From Candidatus Segetimicrobium genomatis (GTDB taxonomy: Bacteria; Sysuimicrobiota; Sysuimicrobiia; Sysuimicrobiales; Segetimicrobiaceae): a stretch of 64,000 bases of DNA. Every line of letters starts with the position of its first letter. The stretch's first letter is position 1. Below, one piece after another: positions 1 through 9,173 of the stretch. The position numbers and the translations under genes are program-made. The stretch spans positions 1 through 64,000 of the forward strand of contig VBAK01000137.1 of NCBI GenBank assembly GCA_005882275.1, written 5' to 3'. The notes under the pieces were generated by a model. That model was given only the letters and a program-made list of their open reading frames with translations. It did no database searches and had not been told where the DNA came from.

Positions 1-2
1 AG

Positions 3-431
3 TTCCACCACGGGCACACCTACGCCGGCAACCCCGTCGCCTGCGCGGCGGGTATCGCGGCGATCACGCAGCTGATCGAGCGGGGCATCGTCGCCAACGC
101 GCGGCGGCAGGGCGAGCGGCTCCGGAGCCGTCTGAACGACCTGGCGGAACGGTTCCCGCTGGTCGGCGATGTGCGGGGCGCCGGGCTGCTCCAGGGCGTG
201 GAGTTCGTCAGGAACCGGCGGACCGGGGAACGGTTTCCCGGGACCGCCCGCCCGGGCAAGGTCGTGGAGCGCGCTGCGCGGGAGCGCGGCCTGATCCTGC
301 GCTGCGGCAACGAGTTCGCGGCGCTCGCGCCGCCGCTGGTCGTGACCGCGTCGGACATCGATGAGATGTGCGGGATCCTCGGCGAGAGCATCGCCGTCGC
401 CCAGCACACGCTGCTGGGGGCGGGCGCCTGA
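3..431 (+). CDS. Class III (omega) aminotransferase, C-terminal fragment
   Basis: Only the last 142 codons are in the window; the start lies upstream of base 1. The fragment opens with HGHTYAGNPVACAAG, the conserved stretch of PLP-dependent class III aminotransferases that follows the catalytic lysine, which is itself outside the window. It continues through a VRGAGLLQGVEF segment typical of the C-terminal small domain. Such enzymes move amino groups between an amine or amino acid and a keto acid. The next gene starts 25 bases downstream on the same strand, so it probably shares an operon with the hydrolases that follow. The substrate cannot be deduced from this fragment. Confidence 0.88.
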   Translation, partial: FHHGHTYAGNPVACAAGIAAITQLIERGIVANARRQGERLRSRLNDLAERFPLVGDVRGAGLLQGVEFVRNRRTGERFPGTARPGKVVERAARERGLILRCGNEFAALAPPLVVTASDIDEMCGILGESIAVAQHTLLGAGA

Positions 432-456
432 GCGCCGCCGTGGGCGGGCCTACGGC

Positions 457-1887
457 GTGAGCCAGAACGTCCCGGGGTTTCGCGCCGGCGTCGGACGGGC
501 CACCATCACGCCTCCGCTCACCGTCCCGCACGCCGGCTGGGGGGCGCAGACGCATCTCTATGCGGACGGCATCGAAACCGATCTCTGGGCCACGGCGCTC
601 GTGGTGGCCGGCGGCGGCGAGATGGCCGTGATCGTGGATCTCGATCTCGTCGCCGTGTCGCCCGAGGACGCGCAGGCGGTCCGCTCGGCGGTGGCGCGCG
701 CCCTCCGGATTGCCCCCGAGCAGGTCCGGGTCCAGGAGACCCACAATCACGCCGGACCGCCCCCCAGCACCTGGGCGTGGATGGAGGAGGGCACGGATGC
801 GCTCAAGCGCTACTACGGGCAGCTCCCGGATCTGGCGGCCGGCGCGGCCCGGATGGCCCTCGGGGATCTCCGGCCCGCGCGGGCCGGGGCCGGATCCGGC
901 GAGAGCCGCGTGGCCGTGAACCGCCGTGAGGCGGCGCCGGGCGGCCGGGTCGTGACGGGCACCAACCCCGGCGGGGTGATCGATCCTCATCTCCTCGTCG
1001 TGCGCATCGACGCCCGGGACGGGAGCCCGCTGGCGGCGATCATCGGATATACGATGCATCCGACCACGATGGGCCCGACGAACCGCCGCGTCAGCGCGGA
1101 CTGGCCCGGCCATCTCAAGCGCACCGTGGAGGGACTCACCGGGGCGATCTGCCTGTTCGCTCAGGGGGCGACGGGCAACGTCGGCCCCGGACCCGACGGC
1201 TACACGGACGACCCCCGGGTGATCCGCCGGCTGGGCGCGCTGATCGGGTGCGAGGCCGCGCGCGTGTACTTCGGCCTGCAGCTCCCGCCGCGCGCGTACC
1301 GGCACGAACGGGTCTGGGAATCCGGCGCGCCGCTGGGGAAGTGGACCGGCGTGCCGATCGACGAGGCCGAGCCGGTGGTGCGGGTCCTGACCCGGCCGCT
1401 CCGGCTGCCGCTCCGCCCGCAGCCGGCCCTGGCCGAGGCCGACGCCCAGGCGGAGGCCGCCCGGCGGCGCCGCCAGGACCTGGTGGACCGGCGCGCTCCG
1501 GCGGCCGAGGTCGAGGCCGCGACCTTCGCCGCGAAGCGCGCGGCCATGACCCGCGAGCGGGCCCGGAGCTTCGGCGGCCGGTCCGAACTCCCGGTCGAAC
1601 TGCACCTGCTGCAGATCGGCCACGCGGTGCTGGCCGGCATCCCGTGCGAGCCGTTCGCGGAGATCGGGCTGGCCGTCAAGGCGCGCTCGCCCTTCCGGCA
1701 CACCTGGTTCGGCGGGTACACGGGCGGCTGGCTGGGATACATTCCGGTCCCGGAGGAGTACCCGCGGGGCGGATACGAGGTCGAGACGTCGCCGTTTGCG
1801 CCTGAAGCGGCCGGCCGCGTGGTGGAAGGGACCGTTGCCGCCCTTCAGGAGCTCCACGAGATGCCGGCCTCACCTGGACGGCGCTGA
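457..1887 (+). CDS. Neutral/alkaline ceramidase-like hydrolase
   Basis: This 476-residue protein resembles the N-terminal catalytic domain of neutral/alkaline non-lysosomal ceramidases. It opens with a GVGRATITPP motif, has an HNHAGPPP segment matching the family's HxH zinc-binding HTHSGP motif, and later QGATGNVGPG, like the family's GDVSPN loop. I see no signal peptide and no extra C-terminal domain, and it is shorter than true ceramidases, so a cytoplasmic amidase on a small molecule is as likely as lipid hydrolysis. The start is a GTG 25 bases after the aminotransferase stop; upstream codons in frame read into the aminotransferase gene. Residues 320-390 are Arg/Ala-rich and probably helical. 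Confidence 0.72.
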   Translation: MSQNVPGFRAGVGRATITPPLTVPHAGWGAQTHLYADGIETDLWATALVVAGGGEMAVIVDLDLVAVSPEDAQAVRSAVARALRIAPEQVRVQETHNHAGPPPSTWAWMEEGTDALKRYYGQLPDLAAGAARMALGDLRPARAGAGSGESRVAVNRREAAPGGRVVTGTNPGGVIDPHLLVVRIDARDGSPLAAIIGYTMHPTTMGPTNRRVSADWPGHLKRTVEGLTGAICLFAQGATGNVGPGPDGYTDDPRVIRRLGALIGCEAARVYFGLQLPPRAYRHERVWESGAPLGKWTGVPIDEAEPVVRVLTRPLRLPLRPQPALAEADAQAEAARRRRQDLVDRRAPAAEVEAATFAAKRAAMTRERARSFGGRSELPVELHLLQIGHAVLAGIPCEPFAEIGLAVKARSPFRHTWFGGYTGGWLGYIPVPEEYPRGGYEVETSPFAPEAAGRVVEGTVAALQELHEMPASPGRR

Positions 1888-1965
1888 GGGTCCCTGGGGC
1901 CGGGGGACCCGGGCGGCGGCGCCGCCATGCGAAGGCACGCCGCACTCAACAGGGAGGGAAGCAGG

Positions 1966-2841
1966 ATGCCTGAGCCATCCACGGAGAGCGTCGCCAAGCA
2001 GTACCGGTACGACCTCTTGACCTGGCCGGAGATCAACGCGGCCGCCGCCATGAAGAAGGTGGTGGTGCTGCCGGTCGGGGCCACCGAGCAGCACGGCCCG
2101 CATCTGCCGCTGGACACCGATTTCAAGCTGGCCTCCGCGGTCGCCTTCGAGGCCGGCCGCCGATCCCCGGAGGACCTGCTGGTGCTGCCGCCGGTGCCGT
2201 ACGGGTACACCCATCACGTCCAGGATTTCCCCGGGACCATCAATATCGAGCCGAGCACCTTCATCAAGTACCTCGTGGACATCACGCGGTCGGTCGCCTA
2301 CCACGGCTTCAAGCGGATCGTCATCCTGAACGGCCACGGGTCGAACGCCCACCTGGTCGAGCAGGCCGGGCGGCAGACGATCATGCAGACCGACGCGCTG
2401 TGCGTGACGCTCTCCTGGTGGCAGCTGGTTGGAGAGTTCTGGAACCGCGAGCTGCGCACGTCCGTGATCCCCGGCGGGTGCGCCCACGCCTGCGAGCTCG
2501 AGACCTCCATGTACCTCCACGTCGACCCCGCCCACGTGCAGACCGACAAAATCAAGGACAACCTGGCCGAGTACCACAGGCTTCCGGACGAGGATCGCTG
2601 GCACTTCAGCGACCTGACCGCGGGCTCGATCGCCACGCTCATCGAGTGGACGTCCACCTACACGCCGACGGGTGTGATCGGGCAGCCGGAACAGGCCACG
2701 AAGGAGAAGGGCCGCCGTGTGTTCGACCACGCCGCCGACCAGCTCGTCTCCATGGTGCGCTGGTTCCGGAAGCGCCCGGCGCCGCCCCGGCGGGACCGGC
2801 ACGCCGCCCCGCCGACCTTTGCGCTCCCGTTCGGCTTCTAA
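1966..2841 (+). CDS. Creatininase-family amidohydrolase (first copy)
   Basis: A 291-residue member of the creatininase/creatinine amidohydrolase family, metal-dependent enzymes that open cyclic amides or formamides. The diagnostic metal-binding motifs are visible: EQHGPHLPLDTD near residue 35, NGHGSNA near residue 125, and HACELETSMY near residue 175. The ATG at 1966 is chosen because a strong GGGAGGGA ribosome site lies 7 bases upstream, whereas the longer in-frame start has none. It sits 78 bases behind the ceramidase-like gene and before a DRE-TIM enzyme on the same strand. A second family member is at 9174-10001. The true substrate is not creatinine for most such homologues and is unknown here. 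Confidence 0.85.
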   Translation: MPEPSTESVAKQYRYDLLTWPEINAAAAMKKVVVLPVGATEQHGPHLPLDTDFKLASAVAFEAGRRSPEDLLVLPPVPYGYTHHVQDFPGTINIEPSTFIKYLVDITRSVAYHGFKRIVILNGHGSNAHLVEQAGRQTIMQTDALCVTLSWWQLVGEFWNRELRTSVIPGGCAHACELETSMYLHVDPAHVQTDKIKDNLAEYHRLPDEDRWHFSDLTAGSIATLIEWTSTYTPTGVIGQPEQATKEKGRRVFDHAADQLVSMVRWFRKRPAPPRRDRHAAPPTFALPFGF

Positions 2842-2900
2842 CGCCGCAGGAAGCGCGCCGCGTGTCCCGGAATGAATGGCTGTCGAGGGGAGGAGTGGGG

Positions 2901-4244
2901 ATGGAGCCTTGGAAGAACGGCAACCGTTGGTTCGTCAGCCCGTACAATTACGACCCGGAGGTCAGGTCCGGCCTGCGGTTCTCGCCCCGGATCGAGCTGC
3001 ACGACATCACGCTGCGGGACGGGGAGCAGCAGGCCGGGGTGGTCTTCAGCAAAGACGACAAGATCCGGATCGCCGAAGCGCTCGCCGAGGTCGGGGTGCA
3101 CCGGATCGAGGCGGGGATGCCGTCGGTCAGCCGCGACGATGCGGACGCGATCACCACGATTGTGCGGCGCCGGCTCGGCCCGAAGATCTTTGCCTTTTGC
3201 CGGTGCATGGTCAGCGACGTCAAGCAGGCCGTGGACTGCGGGGTGGATGGGATCGTCATCGAGATCCCATCGTCGCAGCACATCATCCAGTACGCGTACG
3301 ACTGGCCGCTGTCGAAGGCCATCGACCTGAGCATCGAGGCGACGCGATACGCGAAGGCCCAGGGCCTCTACACGGTGTTCTTCCCGATCGACGGCACGCG
3401 GGCGGAGCCCGGCTGGTTCCTGGACCTGATCGAGAAGGTGGCGCGGGAAGGCCACATGGACGCCCTCGGCCTGGTGGATACCTTCGGCGGCTGCTCTCCC
3501 CACGCCATCGCCCGCTTCACGCAACAGGTGCAGGCGCGGATCGCGAAGCCCCTGGAGGCCCACTTCCACGACGATTTCGGCCTGGCGGCGGCCAACACGA
3601 TCACGGCGCTGGCGATGGGGGTGAACGTGGCGCACGTGACGGTCTCGTCGCTCGGGGAGCGGGCCGGGAACGCGGCGCTCGAGGACGTGGCGATGGCGCT
3701 GCGGGTCCTCTACGGCGTCGATCTCGGGATCCGCTACGACAGGCTGTACAAGCTCAGCCAGTTGGTGCGGAAGCTCGCGCGGTTCGAGATTCCCAGCAAC
3801 CGCCCCGTCGTCGGGGACATGCTCTTCAAGGTGGAATCCGGCATCATCAGCTCGTGGCTCTCACGGTGCAAGGCCGACCGTCCGGTGGAACTGTTCCCGT
3901 TCCATTGGGAGATGGTGGGGCAGCCCGAGGCTGACGTGGTCATCGGCAAGGGAAACGGCCGCGATTCCATCGCCTTTCGCCTTCGCGCGATCGGCGTCGA
4001 GATCGCGGGCGATGATCCCAGGGTCGATACCATTCTCGCCCGGGTGAAAAAGGCGTCGCTCCGGAAGCACGCCCTCCTCAGCGACGACGAGTTCCGGCGG
4101 ATCGCCTCCGCGGTCGTCCGTCTCGGCAACGGGGCGCGGCGGCCGGCGGCGGGGAAGCTCGCGGCGCGCACCGTGCCGTCCCGGGGACGCAGCCGCAGCG
4201 GATCCTCCCGGGCACGCACACGCCGGGCGGCGAAGCGCCGCTGA
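2901..4244 (+). CDS. DRE-TIM metallolyase (isopropylmalate synthase/HMG-CoA lyase-like)
   Basis: A 447-residue TIM-barrel enzyme of the DRE-TIM family. HDITLRDGEQQ near residue 30 is the metal and acyl-binding signature, and HFHDDFGLAAAN near residue 215 carries the HxH metal ligands. SLGERAGNAALED, typical of the LeuA/homocitrate-synthase branch, follows. It lacks the regulatory LeuA dimer domain; instead about 130 residues follow the barrel, ending in an Arg/Ser-rich basic tail. The ATG at 2901 has a GGGGAGGAG site 8 bases upstream. Real leuA and cimA genes occur at 32.8 and 34.4 kb, so this copy probably serves the local catabolic cluster as a carbon-carbon bond-forming or cleaving enzyme. 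The substrate is unknown. Confidence 0.75.
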   Translation: MEPWKNGNRWFVSPYNYDPEVRSGLRFSPRIELHDITLRDGEQQAGVVFSKDDKIRIAEALAEVGVHRIEAGMPSVSRDDADAITTIVRRRLGPKIFAFCRCMVSDVKQAVDCGVDGIVIEIPSSQHIIQYAYDWPLSKAIDLSIEATRYAKAQGLYTVFFPIDGTRAEPGWFLDLIEKVAREGHMDALGLVDTFGGCSPHAIARFTQQVQARIAKPLEAHFHDDFGLAAANTITALAMGVNVAHVTVSSLGERAGNAALEDVAMALRVLYGVDLGIRYDRLYKLSQLVRKLARFEIPSNRPVVGDMLFKVESGIISSWLSRCKADRPVELFPFHWEMVGQPEADVVIGKGNGRDSIAFRLRAIGVEIAGDDPRVDTILARVKKASLRKHALLSDDEFRRIASAVVRLGNGARRPAAGKLAARTVPSRGRSRSGSSRARTRRAAKRR

Positions 4245-4261
4245 TCCCGTAGTGGCGGCGC
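4235..4261. terminator. Hairpin between convergent genes, possible terminator
   Basis: Arms GCGCCGC (4235-4241) and GCGGCGC (4255-4261) are perfect complements around a 13-base loop, between the converging ends of the DRE-TIM gene and the pterin dehydratase. There is no T-run, so a role as a terminator rests on position only. Confidence 0.25.
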
Positions 4262-4285
4262 CTGATCCGCGGATCGGGCGGTCGC

Positions 4286-4636
4286 CTAGGCCTGCGGCCG
4301 GGCGGCGTAGGCGCGGTCGATCTTCGCCGCCATCACGAAATCGCTTTCGGTGAGCCCGTCGATCTTGTGGGTCCAGAGATAGACCCGGACCTCTCCCCAG
4401 CGGACGTAGAGGTCGGGATGATGCTGTTCTGCTTCGGCGACCCTGGTGACGGCGTTCACGAAGTCGACCGCCTGCACGAAGTTCTTGAACCTGAACGACT
4501 TGCTCAGCTTCTTGCCGTCCTCGACCGTCCAGCCGTCCAGTTGCGCCAGCAGCGGGGCGATCTCCGCCCCGGTCAAGGGCGGCGTGCCGCCCCGGCAGGG
4601 GATGCACTTCTGATCGGCGAGCGGACTGGTGGCCAT
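4286..4636 (-). CDS. phhB: 4a-hydroxytetrahydrobiopterin dehydratase (pterin-4a-carbinolamine dehydratase)
   Basis: A 116-residue small cytosolic enzyme that dehydrates 4a-hydroxytetrahydropterin, recycling the cofactor of aromatic amino acid hydroxylases. The family signature EQHHPDLYVRWGEV is present near residue 68, with the paired histidines of the active site, and DGLTESDFVMAAKID closes the fold. The ATG at 4636 is preferred over the one at 4678 because GGAGGG lies about 10 bases before it. It is convergent with the DRE-TIM gene. No pterin-dependent hydroxylase is visible in the window, so here it may act alone or with a partner elsewhere. Confidence 0.9.
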   Translation of the reverse strand: MATSPLADQKCIPCRGGTPPLTGAEIAPLLAQLDGWTVEDGKKLSKSFRFKNFVQAVDFVNAVTRVAEAEQHHPDLYVRWGEVRVYLWTHKIDGLTESDFVMAAKIDRAYAARPQA

Positions 4637-4828
4637 GTCCCGTGTTCCCTCCGGTGTCCTATCAGGCTCCCCGGTCATTCGCTTCCGGAACGGGCGGCGC
4701 CTCTTAGGGCCGGGCGCTCCCTACCGCCGCCGGGTCCGCGCGGAGATCGCGGCCGCGTAGGCCGCCGTTTCTCCCAGCGCTGTGCGCGCGGGCGCGGCCC
4801 CCGCGCGCCGCGAGGATCTGTCTGCGCG

Positions 4829-6646
4829 TCATCCGGCCCGTTCCTGATCCTTGTACTGCAGCCGGTACAGCTTGGCGTAGATCCCGCCGCGGTCGAGCAG
4901 TTCCCGGTGCGTGCCCTGCTCGGCGATCCGCCCCTTGTGCAGGACGATGATGCGGTCGGCGTGCTGGATCGTCGAGAGCCGGTGGGCGATGATGATCGAG
5001 GTGCGCCCGCGTAGCACCTTGCCCATCGCCTCCTGGATCAGCGCCTCGGTCTCCGCGTCCACGCTGCTCGTGGCCTCGTCCAGCACGAGGAGGATCTCCG
5101 GATTGAACGCGAGCGCCCGCGCCAGCGCGACCAGCTGCTTCTGCCCGACGGAGAGGCGGGCGCCGCGCTCCTGGACCTCGGTGCGGTAGCCGTCCGGCAG
5201 GACATCGATGAAGCGGTCGGCGCCGACGTACCGCGCCGCCTGGCGGATCCGCTCGTCGGTGATCGCGGCGGTGCCCAGCCGGATGTTGTCCTCGATCGTT
5301 CCCGAGAACAGGAACACGTCCTGCAGCACGAGGCCGACGTGCCGGCGCAGATCCTGCTGGCGGACCCGCCGGACGTCCACGCCGTCGATCAGCACCTCTC
5401 CCCGCTGCGGGTCGTGGAACCGCATCAGCAGGTTGATGATCGAGGTCTTCCCGGCGCCGGTGTGACCGACCACCGCAACGGTCTGCCCCGGCTCGATGGC
5501 GAATGACAGCCCCCGCAGCACCCACCCCTCGTCCTCTTCGTAGGCGAACCAGACGTCCCGGAACTCGATTCGCCCCTGCACCCGAGGCAGCGGGACGGGA
5601 TCGGGGGGGTCCCGCAGCGTGATCGGCTCGTCGACCAGGCGAAAGATGCGCTCCGAGGAGGCCATCGCCGCCTGGAAGAGGTTGAACTTGTCCGAGATGT
5701 CCCGGATCGGCTCGAAGAAGCGGTCGGCGTACTGGAGCGCCGCGACCAGGATCCCGAGCGTCACGGCCTGCCGGACGACCTGGCCGCCTCCGTACCAGAG
5801 CAGCAGCGCGATGGCGATCGTCCCCACCACCTGGATCTCCGGGTAGAATCGCGAGAAGTTGCGCTGGGCGGCGAGGCTGGCCTGCAGATAGTCGTCGTTG
5901 CGCGCCTCGAACGCGCGCAGGCTCTGCCGCTCACGGGTGAACAGCTGGACCACCGTCATCCCCATGATCTGTTCGTTCAGGTAGGCGTTGATGCGCGCCA
6001 GGCGGGTGCGCACCGCCCGGTAGGCGTCCCGCGCCCGCACCCTGAATCGTTCGGTGATGAGATAGACGAGCGGCAGCACGGAGAACACCACCAGCGCCAG
6101 CCGCCAGTCCATCCACAGCATCACGGCGGTGATGCCGACCAGGGTGGCGATGTCCCCGAAGATCGCGACGACGCCCGAGGTGATCAGTTCGTTGAGGGCG
6201 TCGACGTCGTGCGTGACGCGCGTGAGCAGCCGGCCCACGGGCCAGCGGGCGAAGAACGCCACCGGCAGCGCCTGGACGTGCCCGAAGATGTGCATCCGCA
6301 GATCGGTCATCGCGCGCTGCCCCACGAACTGCATCAGGTAGCTCTGGAGCCACCGGGCGCCAAACCCGATTCCGAGGATGAGCAGGTAGAGCGCCGCGAT
6401 CCGCGCCACGCCCCGCAGGTCCGCGGCGGCCGGCCCGGCGTTCACTGACCCCGGTAGGATGTACCGGTCGATCGCGATCCGGTAGAGCGAGGGACCCACC
6501 AGGTCGGTGGCCGACGCCAGCAGCAGGAGCGCGATGGCCAGCCCCGTCGCGCCGCGGTAGGGACGCACGTACCGGAGAAGGCGCCGGATCAGGCTGGCGT
6601 CGTAGGTCTTGCCGAGAATCTCGTCTTCCTGGAAACGGACGCTCAT
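4829..6646 (-). CDS. ABC exporter half-transporter, second subunit of a pair
   Basis: A 605-residue fusion of an ABC type-1 transmembrane domain (about residues 20-325, six predicted helices) and an ATP-binding domain. Walker A is GHTGAGKTS, the signature is LSVGQKQ rather than the standard LSGGQ, and Walker B is ILLVLDEATS followed by an AHRLST switch region. Its ATGA start overlaps the stop of the upstream half-transporter by 4 bases, so the two are translationally coupled. They likely form a heterodimer of the multidrug/lipid exporter type (YheI/YheH or MsbA-like). In such pairs one nucleotide site is often degenerate; here the catalytic glutamate is present in this subunit. The substrate cannot be told from sequence. 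No gene is seen in the 192 bases between this stop and phhB. Confidence 0.9.
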   Translation of the reverse strand: MSVRFQEDEILGKTYDASLIRRLLRYVRPYRGATGLAIALLLLASATDLVGPSLYRIAIDRYILPGSVNAGPAAADLRGVARIAALYLLILGIGFGARWLQSYLMQFVGQRAMTDLRMHIFGHVQALPVAFFARWPVGRLLTRVTHDVDALNELITSGVVAIFGDIATLVGITAVMLWMDWRLALVVFSVLPLVYLITERFRVRARDAYRAVRTRLARINAYLNEQIMGMTVVQLFTRERQSLRAFEARNDDYLQASLAAQRNFSRFYPEIQVVGTIAIALLLWYGGGQVVRQAVTLGILVAALQYADRFFEPIRDISDKFNLFQAAMASSERIFRLVDEPITLRDPPDPVPLPRVQGRIEFRDVWFAYEEDEGWVLRGLSFAIEPGQTVAVVGHTGAGKTSIINLLMRFHDPQRGEVLIDGVDVRRVRQQDLRRHVGLVLQDVFLFSGTIEDNIRLGTAAITDERIRQAARYVGADRFIDVLPDGYRTEVQERGARLSVGQKQLVALARALAFNPEILLVLDEATSSVDAETEALIQEAMGKVLRGRTSIIIAHRLSTIQHADRIIVLHKGRIAEQGTHRELLDRGGIYAKLYRLQYKDQERAG

Positions 6647-8436
6647 CCCTTGGGTTCCTCGATCAGGTCCTCGGCCTCGAGGGCTTCCTGGATCAGCTGC
6701 TTCTCGTAGAGGTCCGCGTAGAGCCCGCCGGCGGCGAGCAGCTGCGCGTGCGCGCCCTGCTCGACGATGCGCCCCTCGTTGAGCACCACGATCATGTCGG
6801 CGTCCTGGATCGTGGAGATCCGGTGCGAGATGATGATGCAGGTCCGCGACGCCCGGACCGCTCTCAGGCCGGCGAGGATCTCCGCCTCGGTGTGGGTATC
6901 CACGCTGCTCAGCGCGTCGTCGAGGATCAGGATCCTGGGGTCGCGGATCAGCGCCCGGGCGATCGCGGTCCGCTGCTTCTGGCCGCCCGAGAGAGTCACG
7001 CCGCGCTCGCCGACCACCGTCGCGTACCGGTGGGGGAACTCCTCGACATCCCTGGCGATGCCGGCGATGGCCGCGGCGCCCGCGATCGCCGCATCGCCGG
7101 CGGGGGCTGCGGCGCCGGGGATGGCCCATCCGTCCGCGCCGTCGAAGCCCAGCGCGATGTTCTCCGCCATCGTGTCGGAAAACAGGAAGGTCTCCTGCGG
7201 GACGATGCCGATCGCGCGCCGCAGCGACCCCAGCGAGATCTCCCGGACATCGTGGCCGTCGACCAGCACCTGCCCGGAGGAGGCATCGAAGAGGCGGGGG
7301 ATCAGGTGGACCAGGGTGCTCTTGCCCGCCCCGGTGGGCCCGACGATGGCCACGGTGCTGCCGGCCGGGATCGTCAGGGTGATCTGGCGCAGTACCGGCG
7401 CGGGTCCGTACGCAAACGTCACGTTCCGGAATTCGACCCGGCCGCGCGGGGCCTCGAGCACGACGGGGTGGGGGGCGTCCGTGATCTGCGGCGCGCGGTC
7501 GAAGATCTCGTCCAGCCGCTCCATCGAGGCCCGCCCCTCCTGCCAGAGGGTGGTGACCCACCCCAGCGCGATCATGGGAAAGCTGAGCCTGGCCAGGTAG
7601 TAGGAGAACTGCACCATCTGTCCCAGCGTGATGCGTCCCCGGATGACATCGCCGCCTCCCTGCCACAACAGCACGACCGCCGCGACGCCGAGGATCAGCC
7701 CGATCACCGGCCAGAGGGCCCCCTGAATCCGCGCCAGCGTCAGGTTGGCCGCGACGAGCTTCTCGCTCTCGGCGCGGAAGCGCGCGATCTCCGCGTCCTC
7801 CTGGGCGAAGGCCTTGACGACGCGGATCCCGCTGAAGTTCTCCTGCGCGCGGGCGGACAGCGCGCTGAACTGCGCCTGGACCCGGTCGAACCGGCGATGG
7901 ATCTCCCGCCCCAGGGCCACGAACAGCACCGAGACCAGGGGGAGGATGACCATCGTCCACAGCGTGAGCCGGACATCGATCGAGAGCATGAAGGCGACGG
8001 ACACGATCAACATGACGACGGTATGACAGGACCGCATCAACCCCACCCCGGCGAAGCGCTGCACGGCCCGGATGTCGTTCACCGCCCGGGCCATCAGGTC
8101 GCCGGTCCGCGCCCCCTGAAAGAACCCGAGGTGCATGCGCTGCAGGTGCACGAAATAGTCGCGGCGGAGCTCCGCTTCGATCTCGAGCGCGGCCCCCAGG
8201 ATCTGGATCCGCATCGCGTAGCTGAACGCCGCCTCGAGCGCAGCGATGACCACCAGGGCGCCGGCGTACACGAGCAGCCGCCGGCTCGACGCGCCCCCCC
8301 GGATGCCGTCGATGGCCAGCTTGAGCGCCCACGGGGACAGCTGCGTCATCAGGATCGACGCAAGCACCGCCGCGTACCCCCACACATACGCGCGCCGGTG
8401 CCGCCGGATGTATCCCCAGAACCTTCGGCTGAGCAT
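6643..8436 (-). CDS. ABC exporter half-transporter, first subunit of a pair
   Basis: A 597-residue half-transporter with an N-terminal six-helix ABC type-1 membrane domain and a C-terminal nucleotide-binding domain. Walker A is GPTGAGKST and the signature LSGGQKQR is canonical. Walker B reads ILILDDALSS, with Asp where the catalytic Glu is normal, which is the hallmark of the degenerate subunit in heterodimeric exporters. An Ala/Gly-rich insertion of roughly a dozen residues (around residues 435-455, containing AIAGAAAIAGIA) lies between the Q-loop region and the signature. It is the first gene of a two-gene operon read leftward, with a promoter at 8487-8495. Confidence 0.9.
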   Translation of the reverse strand: MLSRRFWGYIRRHRRAYVWGYAAVLASILMTQLSPWALKLAIDGIRGGASSRRLLVYAGALVVIAALEAAFSYAMRIQILGAALEIEAELRRDYFVHLQRMHLGFFQGARTGDLMARAVNDIRAVQRFAGVGLMRSCHTVVMLIVSVAFMLSIDVRLTLWTMVILPLVSVLFVALGREIHRRFDRVQAQFSALSARAQENFSGIRVVKAFAQEDAEIARFRAESEKLVAANLTLARIQGALWPVIGLILGVAAVVLLWQGGGDVIRGRITLGQMVQFSYYLARLSFPMIALGWVTTLWQEGRASMERLDEIFDRAPQITDAPHPVVLEAPRGRVEFRNVTFAYGPAPVLRQITLTIPAGSTVAIVGPTGAGKSTLVHLIPRLFDASSGQVLVDGHDVREISLGSLRRAIGIVPQETFLFSDTMAENIALGFDGADGWAIPGAAAPAGDAAIAGAAAIAGIARDVEEFPHRYATVVGERGVTLSGGQKQRTAIARALIRDPRILILDDALSSVDTHTEAEILAGLRAVRASRTCIIISHRISTIQDADMIVVLNEGRIVEQGAHAQLLAAGGLYADLYEKQLIQEALEAEDLIEEPKG

Positions 8437-8486
8437 GATCGTTCTATGGATATTTCTACAGAGAGGACAACGAAATTGTCCCGGCG

Positions 8487-8495
8487 ATTATACCA
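8487..8495 (-). promoter_or_regulatory. Extended -10 promoter for the ABC exporter operon
   Basis: On the minus strand the bases read TGGTATAAT: a perfect -10 hexamer with the TG extension. No -35 match is evident 16-18 bases upstream. Transcription would begin near 8480, about 44 bases before the ATG at 8436. Confidence 0.6.
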
Positions 8496-8534
8496 CAGGG
8501 TTTCTGCCCAGCAGCCGAGAACACGAGACCGTCG

Positions 8535-9125
8535 ATGAGAGGAAACGCCGTGGTCGTGATCCTGGTTCTCGCGGTCGGGGGGATCCTGCCGGGGACTGCC
8601 GGCGCGGCGCCGTCCTCCCGTTCTGTGGGCGTGGTCGACTTCTATGCGCCGACCCCGCTCGGGACCTTCTCCGGCCTGGTGCCGGAGCGGTTCGCCGCCG
8701 ACGAGTTCTCCAAGATGCTGAGCGGCGCAGCCGCGGGGCGGTTCACCGTGATTCCCCGCAGCGCCATGGGACAGGCGGAAGCGGCGGTGGGCTGGCGGGA
8801 TGGGGATGTGCTCCACTTCGACCGGCTGGGCGCGCTGGCCCAAGCCGCGGGGGCCGACCGGCTGGTGGTGGGATGGATCTCGCACCTGGTCGTCGTCACG
8901 GGCGCCACCGGAACGAACACGCCCCCCGACGACAGCGGCCCGCCGATGGCGGATGCCTCGCTCGTGCTTCAGGTCTTCGATGCCGCGCGGGGGCGGCTGG
9001 TGGCGGAGACTCAGCGTTCGGCGAACGAAATCGGCGGCAGCCGCGCCATCCTCGCCGAGCGGACGCTGCACCACGCCCTGGAGCCCGCGCTCCTCCCAAT
9101 CGTCGGCGCGCTGACGACCCCGTAA
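8535..9125 (+). CDS. Secreted protein of unknown function
   Basis: A 196-residue protein with a clear signal peptide (residues 1-25, ending GTAGA/AP). I do not recognise the family. The mature part starts SVGVVDFYAPTP and has alternating strands and helices, including GADRLVVGWIS and ASLVLQVFDAARGRLVAE. This recalls periplasmic proteins of the CsgG/TolB-N style, which read out short beta-strand units, but the match is only by feel. There is no lipobox cysteine. It is divergent from the ABC exporter operon and convergent with the creatininase-family gene; no strong ribosome site precedes the ATG. Confidence 0.6.
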   Translation: MRGNAVVVILVLAVGGILPGTAGAAPSSRSVGVVDFYAPTPLGTFSGLVPERFAADEFSKMLSGAAAGRFTVIPRSAMGQAEAAVGWRDGDVLHFDRLGALAQAAGADRLVVGWISHLVVVTGATGTNTPPDDSGPPMADASLVLQVFDAARGRLVAETQRSANEIGGSRAILAERTLHHALEPALLPIVGALTTP

Positions 9126-9173
9126 GCCTGCGATCCCAACGCCCGAGCCCTGCCTGCGGCCGCCGGCGGATCC

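Noticed and set aside
4829-8383. Single 1184-codon minus-strand frame spanning both ABC genes
   Set aside because: Its first half is out of frame with the first half-transporter and codes a low-complexity string; the real second gene starts at 6646 with an ATGA overlap.
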